Assembly: GCA_900554535.1 (NCBI GenBank)
Contig: USIA01000022.1
Location: forward strand, 1 to 18,631
Direction: 5' to 3'
From: an uncultured Oscillospiraceae bacterium
GTDB lineage: Bacteria; Bacillota; Clostridia; Oscillospirales; Acutalibacteraceae
Length of the DNA: 18,631 nt
Part shown: positions 9,801-15,316 of the stretch, one piece after another
Layout: every line of letters begins with the position of its first letter
Numbering within the stretch: the stretch's first letter is position 1
Made by a program: the position numbers and the translations under genes
The notes under the pieces: generated by a model
Databases searched by the model: none
Told to the model about the DNA's origin: nothing
The model's input: only the letters and a program-made list of their open reading frames with translations

Positions 9801-10132
9801 ACACGGCTGGCGTGTATGTCAACGGCCAGAAGCTTTTCGCCATGAAGACAGTACGGCGGCCGCTGGTAAGCGACACGACGGTCAGCTTCTCTATGAAGGA
9901 AGGCAAGGAATATGTCTTCTGGGTTAAGCCGGATGACCCGAATGCAAGCTTTACCTTCAACACTGCCAACGGCAGCATGCTGCAGACCAGCATCGTAAAG
10001 GGGGCATACCCTGACAAAGAAGGACGGTATTACTGCCGCATTAAAGTGACAAAGGCCGGCGGCGATGTCGGCGTATATTGCCGTCTCAACAACAACACCT
10101 ACAAGCTCTTCTCGGTAAAGTGCGAAAAATAA
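6809..10132 (+). CDS. Secreted multidomain phosphodiesterase/alkaline phosphatase-fold protein
   Basis: The start is ATG 6809: AGGAGG (6798-6803) lies 5 nt upstream and a signal peptide begins there (basic MRRK, hydrophobic core, ANA-A cleavage near 25). The 1107-residue product reads LamG-like jelly roll (about 45-260), cohesin-like beta domain (about 270-408), one dockerin-type EF-hand (DLDLNGDGVVGAGD, 409-422), phosphodiesterase/alkaline-phosphatase-fold catalytic domain (about 445-775), a Pro/Ser linker, and two C-terminal modules (about 918-1014 and 1017-1107). Likely metal and catalytic residues are Asp453, nucleophile Ser526 in SISAQNYTSMLHG, Asp641 and His645 in DQMDGVGHSSG, and Asp698, His699 and His706 in NADHGGSDLNHG. 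It probably hydrolyses phosphoesters outside the cell; the substrate is unknown. There is no LPXTG or SLH anchor. The C-terminal modules match those in the GH25 protein at 13640. It is a single-gene unit with its own terminator. Confidence 0.88.
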   Translation: MRRKLIVFLLIAAMITSSGMINANAAGSQPAGNQTASSVQARISVPEPDVFSVDFQDGTATDKSEMQFGTGKKIGNPTISESEELHKNIAHFDGKSSAYQYSFQKAYSKVTNTVTMETMVKFNEVPATGEHDFFSNQQSGGLGLGISGGKLTFFAYVDGSYRQPVATVTPGVWYHIVGVVDGAKVLLYVNGQLMAEVDAPEAGIDWTSSSNAKNMMLGADSSASGSAEYFANVDMSFARMYSQALSADQIKQLHTDAFKGATIKQPEPQNISLDLVGSDAVAAGGEWNLNVQARNDKAGSITKIEYDLEYDPKYITYEDSQHVMSGVTVTDDKQGKLHIVSKAALSTADFNNFGSTRLVKLDLRTKDAPANTKTTIKTANFKAYDAYNQPVTIENPPAAEKTLTLEKNDLDLNGDGVVGAGDVALAKSTDQKEAIAASASIYPYKHAIILTMDGGGQVWNPDEIYYDDKINDGKLPKKYKVGDSNNPEAVKQIIANRADKDAYAMDLINNQFATSYTAHSVEPSISAQNYTSMLHGLPWGNLPKAYQTDNSLSAQYYWADFGKETAAYPSIIKAVSKEFPARKNAGFTEWDNIVNGIIEPDAQLIGKQPASWQSFYDVANYIKSDDFNDTAIVYMQSDQMDGVGHSSGWYNTNYWQHLYERQSGGQTVETYNAFYKAVMDALKESGHDDDTLIITNADHGGSDLNHGSTDPSNMDIFIGIGGETVNSGARLEGGTNADVGPIALSALRVDKADSMTGGVFDQNTFLSQDELSKKNRNIEKVTMVRDGNQAQLQLSNPKAQTRVVDAVIDLKGATVSSIDANGGEVLRQETTADGKLKLTISYDRQPDTLATITFKDQKDTEASLDEVMLGTKDGDEVYPDTANTKGDIEDTSNPTPPSPSKPDHDSTPEQPSEQPSVQSVVTLQDGSEVTPNSDDLIEIPQSSTFVVTMTSDKPLDSFNLTTGNGKAIATGTIKAWDPATKTGTYTLYGLGAPDGPDNTAGVYVNGQKLFAMKTVRRPLVSDTTVSFSMKEGKEYVFWVKPDDPNASFTFNTANGSMLQTSIVKGAYPDKEGRYYCRIKVTKAGGDVGVYCRLNNNTYKLFSVKCEK

Positions 10133-10178
10133 TGCCTGATTTTTACAGTTAGGAACTTTCTAGAAGGGCATAATACAG

Positions 10179-10256
10179 AAAAGCCCCTTAAGGGGCCTGC
10201 CATGAGTCGGCAATACATGTTGACCGATCTGGTTTGGGTCCCTTGAGGGGCTTTTT
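10179..10256 (+). terminator. Terminator after the phosphodiesterase gene, with alternative folds
   Basis: AAAAGCCCCTTAAGGGGCC (from about 10179) pairs with GGGTCCCTTGAGGGGCTTTTT (10236-10256) through about 18 pairs with minor mismatches, ending in a T run. The left arm also contains the self-complementary CCCCTTAAGGGG, which could form a competing hairpin. Confidence 0.8.
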
Positions 10257-10589
10257 GGATGTTTTCCATTCTTGCTTTTTGAAAGCGGATCCATAAACGT
10301 TGCATAATAGAATTTGAAGAGATACCGAAGAATCGTTACATAGCACATTTCATGGATCAAATGCCACATTTCAACTATCAGCAGTATGCTTGGCCCTCTG
10401 CTTTATATTTAGATCCAGTGAAAGCCAATTATCAACCGTTTCAGAGAAAACGAATGCCCGCGGCGATGAAACGGGCATCATGGTTTTGAATCGCTACAAA
10501 GCCAAACCGTCTCCCGCTTTTAGAGCCGAAAACAATATCACAGCCAAAGAGGCGCCGCTTGATCGCTCGGGAACCGTATGGCCGCCGCG
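10257..10589. other. Intergenic region between convergent genes
   Basis: This separates the convergent phosphodiesterase and nuclease genes. It holds a minus-strand terminator candidate (10451-10480) and an open frame of 45 codons at 10352-10489 on the plus strand without a ribosome site. Nothing else is evident. Confidence 0.5.
10451..10480 (-). terminator. Probable terminator of the nuclease operon
   Basis: Read on the minus strand, ATGCCCG pairs with CGGGCAT around a 10-12 nt loop, followed by TCGTTTTC. It lies about 110 bp after the nuclease stop codon. The T run is interrupted, so strength is uncertain; it may also act on plus-strand transcripts. Confidence 0.5.
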
Positions 10590-11645
10590 TTACGGGTTGC
10601 ATTTTTTGCAGGGCGAATATCCCTGGCTGATCAACTGATCGCGGCTTCCGGCGTAGGTTTCCTGGTTCTTCTTGCTGATCTTTGTGGCGTCAGGGCAGCT
10701 AGGCCGGTGAAACTTTTTGGTGTTTTTATTGAGAATGTAGGTTTCTCCGGAAGTCTCCTGGTTGGTGGATGCTTCGGATTTGGAGACTGCCGACAAGGCT
10801 CCCGCGCTCTCTGCCTGGGAAGCCGGCGCCCCGCTGCTGGTATGCGTGGCGCTCTTGCTGTCGCCGGTCGCGTAATCGATTGTGATACCGGGCTGCACAT
10901 TATACACAAAGACATTATAGGAAATGCCCTCTCCTTTGTCCTCAACGGAATATGCTTCCATATGTACGCCGGTGGCCACCAAATTGTTTCCCTCAAAAAT
11001 TGGCGTTACGCGATAGAGCACATGGTGTTTTGTTTCCTTAATGTAGTCGGCCACCATATTTTCAAATGGAAGCATCCCTTCGACGTTCAGATAGCGCGTT
11101 CCCGTAATCAAATTTTTTGGATTTGCGTTTTCCGCAGTCAGTTGGTAGCCAATCAGATGGCAGCGGTTATAAAGGTATTTGCCATCCACATTGTCGTATT
11201 TAACGGTGTGCCAACCGGAAGGCTTAATCGAGCCGATGCTGCCACGATCCTCGGTCGGCATGGTGTCGATGCCGACGTTGGCATAGGCGGCGCCGCACCG
11301 CCCGAGACTGTCCAGGTCGCTATAGCGCTCAAAGGACTTTGTCGTACAGTCGGAGGCCGCGAATGTCGGCGCATTGTTGTTGACCGGTACATAGGGCTTT
11401 CCCGAATAGGACGGCACATCGGCAAGCGAAAATGCTTTGGAAGCCGGTGCCGCGCTGCTGTCCGCCTGTGAGGCTGGGGCGTTGCTGCTGGCGGCTGAAG
11501 AGGCCGCGAGGCTGGAAGCAGACGCTCGGCTTGTTGGGGACGAAACAGCGGGATTGCTAGCCGGCGCAGAGCAGCCAGCCAGCAATCCAAAGACAGTGAA
11601 GAGAGAAAACAGGGCAATGCGGAAACGACGGGATGAAGTTTTCAT
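10590..11645 (-). CDS. Secreted DNA/RNA non-specific endonuclease lipoprotein
   Basis: This 351-residue protein has a lipoprotein signal (MKTSSRRFRIALFSLF then LLAGC), so it should be anchored outside the membrane at Cys25. A long Ser/Ala/Pro linker (about 28-70) leads to a nuclease domain of the EndA/Sda streptococcal DNase type. Its core motif NRCHLIGYQL contains the likely catalytic His163, followed by NLITGTRYLNVEG. After a second Ser/Ala-rich linker, the last 50 residues carry FHRPSC and PCKKC, a small Cys-rich, Ada-like metal-binding domain often seen at the end of secreted clostridial nucleases. ATG 11645 is preferred: it forms ATGA with the stop of the upstream gene and has GAGGAGG 10 nt away. 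A TTG two codons earlier (11651) is too close to that site. Likely roles are DNA degradation, nutrient scavenging or DNA uptake. Confidence 0.9.
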   Translation of the reverse strand: MKTSSRRFRIALFSLFTVFGLLAGCSAPASNPAVSSPTSRASASSLAASSAASSNAPASQADSSAAPASKAFSLADVPSYSGKPYVPVNNNAPTFAASDCTTKSFERYSDLDSLGRCGAAYANVGIDTMPTEDRGSIGSIKPSGWHTVKYDNVDGKYLYNRCHLIGYQLTAENANPKNLITGTRYLNVEGMLPFENMVADYIKETKHHVLYRVTPIFEGNNLVATGVHMEAYSVEDKGEGISYNVFVYNVQPGITIDYATGDSKSATHTSSGAPASQAESAGALSAVSKSEASTNQETSGETYILNKNTKKFHRPSCPDATKISKKNQETYAGSRDQLISQGYSPCKKCNP

Positions 11646-12049
11646 CGGCAATAAACCTCCTCTGTAATAGCGTCATGCGACGATCCTTGAAAATCCGTCG
11701 CATTTTTTAGTTTCCAGCTGGCAAGCGGCACATCGAAATACAGGTCTGCCGGATATGTCCGGTTCCACTTATAGAGAATAATTTTTTCGATTTGCCTTTC
11801 AAAAGGCCGCACAGCTTGGTCCTCGACGAAGCAAAATTCACCGGGCAGTGCTTTTTGTAAAAAGTCTTCGGCCACCTGAATTTGCGGTGCCGCAGCATCT
11901 GCAAACTGTTTTGCCGAGTAGGCGTCCATCCATAACCGGCTGTCTGCCGTTCTATCCAGAATCCGCTGGCGCAACACACGGTCTTGACTTTGGCGGCGAT
12001 GATTGAAAAGCATGCCCATATGATTGTCGACACAGACAATTAGAATCAT
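11642..12049 (-). CDS. Conserved clostridial protein of unknown function
   Basis: The 135-residue product begins MILIVCVDNHMGMLFNHRRQ and ends with a segment containing SSHDAITEEVY. I recognise it as a conserved Clostridia family, sometimes labelled ribonuclease Z in databases, but it has no HxHxDH motif and no signal or membrane segment, so that label is unsupported here. The N-terminus (hydrophobic strand, then FNHRRQSQDR) and the central DAYSAKQF and KWNRTYPADLYFD segments look like a compact, soluble, conserved fold. It has an AGAAAGGAGAGG ribosome site just upstream and is translationally coupled to the nuclease lipoprotein by ATGA. That coupling links it to nuclease function or co-regulation, but gives no mechanism. 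Confidence 0.85.
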   Translation of the reverse strand: MILIVCVDNHMGMLFNHRRQSQDRVLRQRILDRTADSRLWMDAYSAKQFADAAAPQIQVAEDFLQKALPGEFCFVEDQAVRPFERQIEKIILYKWNRTYPADLYFDVPLASWKLKNATDFQGSSHDAITEEVYCR

Positions 12050-12125
12050 TTTTGGCCTCTCCTTTCTGTATTATTGTATTATATTATTAAGAGCCTCTCC
12101 CAACCGGAATTTTCGTCTTGGCAAT

Positions 12126-12155
12126 GAAAAAGCCCCCAGGTTGCGGCCCAGGAGC
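12126..12155 (-). terminator. Terminator-like hairpin in the operon leader (attenuator candidate)
   Basis: On the minus strand, GCTCCTGGG pairs with CCTGGGGGC (9 pairs including G-U) around CCGCAA and is followed by TTTTTC. It sits between the promoter at 12189-12218 and the first gene start at 12049, so it lies in the transcribed leader. The G-U pairs become mismatches on the plus strand, so it should act in the minus direction. Confidence 0.6.
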
Positions 12156-12188
12156 AAAAAGAAGAGAAGAAATCTGAAATTCATCTAT

Positions 12189-12218
12189 AGTATACTACCA
12201 ATTTTGCGAAGACGTCAA
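12189..12218 (-). promoter_or_regulatory. Sigma-A promoter of the unknown-protein/nuclease operon
   Basis: On the minus strand TTGACG (12218-12213) and TATACT (12194-12189) are 18 bp apart. The predicted start near 12182 gives a leader of about 130 nt. Confidence 0.85.
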
Positions 12219-12484
12219 GTTTTTCAGCCGTGCAGATTGACCGGAGCAATTCGCCGTTTTGCAGGGAAGATCGCGCAACACCATCTAAAAGAGCGCCGAT
12301 GCACTGCAAAATGCCTTGATCTTGGCCGCTCCTACGAGCGGGGGATTATTTGCGGCACGAATTTTTTGACCGCCTCTTTCCTCGCGGGGAGCTGAGTTGC
12401 AATGTGCCAGCCTTTAACCAGTCCCTTTCGGATCTTATAAGTGATTTGACCTGCTTTTGCACAGAAGGGGCGGATTTTCAAAAG

Positions 12485-12534
12485 CAAAAACCGCACAGAA
12501 AAGCCTATAAAATGGCTTTTCCATGCGGTTTTTC
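12485..12534 (-). terminator. Terminator downstream of tRNA-Gly
   Basis: Minus-strand GAAAAACCGCA pairs with TGCGGTTTTT, enclosing an inner AAAAGCC/GGCTTTT stem. T runs on both sides make it potentially bidirectional. It begins 15 nt past the tRNA 3' end. Confidence 0.85.
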
Positions 12535-12548
12535 GCAATTCTATATTG

Positions 12549-12622
12549 TGGAGCAGGAGACGGGAATCGAACCCGCATTCTTAGCTTGGGAAGCTAATGT
12601 TCTACCACTGAACTACTCCTGC
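12549..12622 (-). tRNA. tRNA-Gly (anticodon CCC), CCA encoded
   Basis: The minus strand folds as a complete cloverleaf: acceptor GCAGGAG/CTCCTGC, D-arm GTTC/GAAC, anticodon stem TTAGC/GCTAA with loop TTCCCAA, and T-arm GCGGG-TTCGATT-CCCGT, then discriminator T and encoded CCA. The anticodon CCC reads GGG glycine codons. It has its own promoter and terminator. Confidence 0.97.
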
Positions 12623-12634
12623 GAAACGAGAACT

Positions 12635-12663
12635 ATTTTACCACAAATTCGCTTTCTTTGCAA
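12635..12663 (-). promoter_or_regulatory. Promoter of tRNA-Gly
   Basis: Minus-strand TTGCAA (12663-12658), a 17-bp spacer and TAAAAT (12640-12635) end 12 bp before the mature 5' end of the tRNA. Confidence 0.75.
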
Positions 12664-12757
12664 GCCTTCACACAAAATTTCTTTGAATACGGCAAAACCG
12701 CATCCTGCGGGCTGTGGCCGAATCGATTATGCGATCGAAAAGGCGCGCAAAATTTGA

Positions 12758-12799
12758 ATCGCCCTGCCTGATCCCAAAACGGGAACCGGGAAGGGCGAT
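12758..12799 (-). terminator. Hairpin after the PsiE-like gene (weak terminator)
   Basis: ATCGCCCT pairs with AGGGCGAT, enclosing smaller CCC/GGG pairs. On the minus strand it is followed by TCAAATTTT, a poor T tract. It lies 14 bp past the stop codon of the PsiE-like gene. Confidence 0.55.
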
Positions 12800-12812
12800 G
12801 GTTTATGTGTGG

Positions 12813-13220
12813 TCAAAATTTATCCGATAGCTGCGCGTTGTTCTGTTGCTTTAGGAACAGGAACTTTCGGATTGCAAACAGGGCTGCAATTACCCCGGCG
12901 CCAGCCAGCAGTTCCCAGATCGGCATATGTTCAACCACCATCTGACGGGCAACAGCAAACATCAGCACTTCAATCAGGGTTTCCGGGGTGTGTTTGCACA
13001 GCAGCTTGACAAACTCAATGCCAATCACAAGCCCTAATGCATTGGAGAGAAAATCCGTAAAGTTCATATCCAGTAGTGGCGTCTGGAAGAGACGAACGAC
13101 AATCCCCCCGATCAGGCAGATGATGACAATCATGATTATGATGGCCAGCAAAACTTCTATGTACCGCGAAATGCGGAATACAAAATCGTGTATGCGTTTA
13201 TAAAAAGGTGCTTTTTCCAT
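12813..13220 (-). CDS. PsiE-like small membrane protein
   Basis: The 135-residue product has four hydrophobic segments (about 20-45, 56-76, 82-99 and 103-121), consistent with an integral membrane protein. The overall pattern, including the NALGLVIGIEFVKLL and TLIEVLMFAVARQMVV segments, matches the PsiE (phosphate-starvation-inducible E) family, whose biochemical function is unknown. The start is taken as the third codon of the longest frame: AAGGAG ends 7 nt before ATG 13220 but only 1 nt before the ATG at 13226. It is a single gene with a good promoter. No phosphate-regulator site was recognised, so phosphate control is not supported here. Confidence 0.75.
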   Translation of the reverse strand: MEKAPFYKRIHDFVFRISRYIEVLLAIIIMIVIICLIGGIVVRLFQTPLLDMNFTDFLSNALGLVIGIEFVKLLCKHTPETLIEVLMFAVARQMVVEHMPIWELLAGAGVIAALFAIRKFLFLKQQNNAQLSDKF

Positions 13221-13257
13221 ATCCATACTCCTTCATTTGTCGATTGGCGTCTTTCAT

Positions 13258-13286
13258 ACTATACCTGAAATTTTCGAAAATAGCAA
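13258..13286 (-). promoter_or_regulatory. Promoter of the PsiE-like gene
   Basis: Minus-strand TTGCTA (13286-13281), a 17-bp spacer and TATAGT (13263-13258) lie about 37 bp before the chosen start. Confidence 0.75.
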
Positions 13287-13534
13287 ACAGAAAACGAAAC
13301 GGAAACAAACTGCATCCTTATATCGTTTATAATTAAAGAAAGTGGCAGGCTCAAAACGCATGGCGATCCTGTTGCCTATTATTCATTTTTCGGGAGTTGG
13401 TTCGATGCATTTTCTTCGGTGCAGATAGAGCGGAAATGAGAACGTGTGTTATAGGAATGATGCTTTTGTTGACTTTTACTCGGATGTATCTATCATACAA
13501 TAAAGGAAGCTAAAATCTAATTTTACTGGGGAAA
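13287..13534. other. Divergent intergenic region
   Basis: This AT-rich stretch separates the PsiE-like and GH25 genes. It has no credible gene. GTTGACTT at 13468-13475 repeats the element found next to the GH25 promoter. Confidence 0.4.
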
Positions 13535-13569
13535 GTTGACTTGACAATCAAAATTCAGTCAACTATTAT
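13535..13569 (+). promoter_or_regulatory. GH25 gene promoter with overlapping inverted repeat
   Basis: TTGACA (13541-13546), a 17-bp spacer and TATTAT (13564-13569) make a near-consensus promoter. GTTGACT (13535-13541) and AGTCAAC (13557-13563) form a perfect 7-bp inverted repeat, 15 bp apart, covering the -35 box and the spacer. This is a good operator candidate; the regulator is unknown. Confidence 0.8.
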
Positions 13570-13639
13570 GTAAATAAGCGAGCAAACAAATAAGGAATCA
13601 AAAATTTCAGATGTCAAAAATCAGAAGGGGAAGGGTGTC

Positions 13640-15172
13640 ATGAAGAAAAAGTGTATTAGTTTGCTTTTGACAGTGGCCATGCTGTTTGGCATATGTGCCA
13701 TTCCGGCATTTGCCGCGGACAGTCAGCCATATGTCAAATCTGATACGACCGTCGATTTTACAGTGGCCCAGACGCAGGTTTATCAATTCCGTTTTGAAAT
13801 CGTGGGCCCGCGTGGGCTTCAGCCGAACATTACCACAGGCAACGGCAAGGTTTTGCAGACAGAAGCTGTCAATAAAAAAGTGGAAAATGGACACGATGTC
13901 TATTACTTCCAAGTTCGTGCCATTGGTCAGGTTGGCGAAGGAGCCGGCGTTTACACCACGCTGCCAGGACAGAATCCGGTCCGGCACTGTGTAATCAAGG
14001 TTGGTGCGCCGTACATAAAGTCTGATACAACGGTGGATTTTACCGTGGAACAGGGGAAGACCTATGCTTTCCGTTTTGAGGTGATGGGTCCGCGTGGGTT
14101 AGCGCCTAATATTGTTGCTGGAAATGGGAAAGTCTTGCAGACAGAGAGCGTCCGCAAGGTTGTCGAGCGCGGCAACGACGTGTACTATTTCCAGGTGCGC
14201 GCCATCGGCCAGCCTGGCGAGGCGAGCGCGATCTATACAACGCTGCCCGGTCAGCAGCCGGTCAAACACTGCACGATCACGATTACGGGCTCTAAGCCCA
14301 GCCCAACGCCTGGGCAGATCCCCAAGCCCAACAGCAGCCGCTTCTATGGTATTGACGTTTCTCATCACCAAGGCGTGATTGATTGGGATGCCGTCAAGGC
14401 AGCGGGCGTCGATTTCGTGATGCTGCGTGCAGGCTATGGACAGAATAATATTGACGCCCAGTTCACCCGCAACATCAGCGAATGCAACCGCCTGGGCATC
14501 CCGGTTGGCGTGTATTGGTTCAGCTATGCGCTGACTCCGGAGGATGCTGCGGAAGAGGCAAAATACTGCATGAATGCCGTGGCGCCGTATAAGCTGCAAA
14601 TGCCGATTTCCTGCGATGTGGAATACGATACAGTTCGGTATGCTGCAACAAAGGGCGTGACGATTGACAAGAATCTGGCCACTGAAATGGCAGATGCTTT
14701 CTGCAGCACCGTCGAAGCAAATGGCTATTATGCAATGAATTACATGAACCAGGACTATTCTAGAAACATGTTTGATATGCAAAAGCTCGCTGGCTATGAC
14801 GTGTGGTATGCGATGCCGAGCACGGACGAAAGCCGCGCTTACCCGGGCGCCAAGCTGTGGCAGAACAGCACTTTCGGAACAGTCTCCGGCATCAACGGCC
14901 AGGTGGACATGGATACAGCGCTTGTGAATTATCCGGCCATCATCCGCAATGCTGGTCTGAACCATTTGAATGGCGGCGCACCGACCTTCAAGGTGGATTA
15001 CCAGCCGGTCGTGGCGCAGCAGCCCAAGACGGCGACTTTGGCCGCAAACAGCAGGATGCGTGTTTCTGTATTGAGTGAAAACCAGGGAGGTACCACAGGC
15101 GGCGCAGAACCCGACTACGTCAGCCGAGAGGACCAGGCAGCTTCTGCTTCCAGCAGCAAGCCTGCCGCATAA
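13640..15172 (+). CDS. Secreted GH25 muramidase-like cell-wall hydrolase
   Basis: The 510-residue protein has a signal peptide (MKKKC, hydrophobic core, AFA cleavage after 25) and two tandem modules of 94 residues (about 30-123 and 124-217). A Pro/Ser linker leads to a glycoside hydrolase 25 domain (about 235-435), and a low-complexity tail ends in Ser/Ala. GH25 enzymes cleave the MurNAc-GlcNAc bond of peptidoglycan. The conserved acidic residues are present: Asp239 in GIDVSHHQG, and Asp326 and Glu328 in CDVEYD, which fits an active enzyme. The N-terminal modules take the place of the usual wall-binding repeats, so wall targeting is a fair inference. Likely roles are wall turnover, daughter-cell separation or attack on other bacteria. 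GGGGAAGGG precedes the ATG. Confidence 0.93.
   Translation: MKKKCISLLLTVAMLFGICAIPAFAADSQPYVKSDTTVDFTVAQTQVYQFRFEIVGPRGLQPNITTGNGKVLQTEAVNKKVENGHDVYYFQVRAIGQVGEGAGVYTTLPGQNPVRHCVIKVGAPYIKSDTTVDFTVEQGKTYAFRFEVMGPRGLAPNIVAGNGKVLQTESVRKVVERGNDVYYFQVRAIGQPGEASAIYTTLPGQQPVKHCTITITGSKPSPTPGQIPKPNSSRFYGIDVSHHQGVIDWDAVKAAGVDFVMLRAGYGQNNIDAQFTRNISECNRLGIPVGVYWFSYALTPEDAAEEAKYCMNAVAPYKLQMPISCDVEYDTVRYAATKGVTIDKNLATEMADAFCSTVEANGYYAMNYMNQDYSRNMFDMQKLAGYDVWYAMPSTDESRAYPGAKLWQNSTFGTVSGINGQVDMDTALVNYPAIIRNAGLNHLNGGAPTFKVDYQPVVAQQPKTATLAANSRMRVSVLSENQGGTTGGAEPDYVSREDQAASASSSKPAA
13727..14290 (+). repeat. Tandem 282-bp in-gene repeat encoding two 94-residue modules
   Basis: Copies start at 13727 and 14009. 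Both read SDTTVDFTV near the start, a shared GNGKVLQTE in the middle, DVYYFQVRAIGQ after that, and Y-TTLPGQ-PV-HC near the end. Protein identity is high, while synonymous differences show the DNA copies have diverged. Confidence 0.9.
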
Positions 15173-15187
15173 AACCCAATCTTTATT

Positions 15188-15229
15188 ACAGCCTGTCCCC
15201 GGCCTGACCGCTGGAGGCAGGCTGTTTTT
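15188..15229 (+). terminator. Terminator after the GH25 gene
   Basis: ACAGCCTG pairs with CAGGCTGT, continued by inner C/G pairs, and is followed by TTTTT. It lies 15 bp after the stop codon. Confidence 0.9.
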
Positions 15230-15240
15230 GTCCCTTTCCA

Positions 15241-15269
15241 TGGACAGAATCGGCGCAATGCAGTACAAT
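15241..15269 (+). promoter_or_regulatory. Promoter of the esterase gene
   Basis: TGGACA (15241-15246), a 17-bp spacer and TACAAT (15264-15269) lie about 48 bp before the ATG. Confidence 0.65.
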
Positions 15270-15316
15270 AGCACCAAAGACGCCTTTTATAGTTAGGCAG
15301 ATGGGAGGAAAGCGCA

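Noticed and set aside
12126..12218. T-box riboswitch in the operon leader
   Set aside because: No AGGGTGG-type T-box sequence and the leader is too short for the specifier stem.
12332..12757. Open frames overlapping the tRNA-Gly region
   Set aside because: They run through the tRNA or its terminator and have no protein-like features.
14099..15277. 392-codon minus-strand open frame opposite the GH25 gene
   Set aside because: No motifs, and it runs across the GH25 terminator; shadow of the repeat and catalytic coding sequence.
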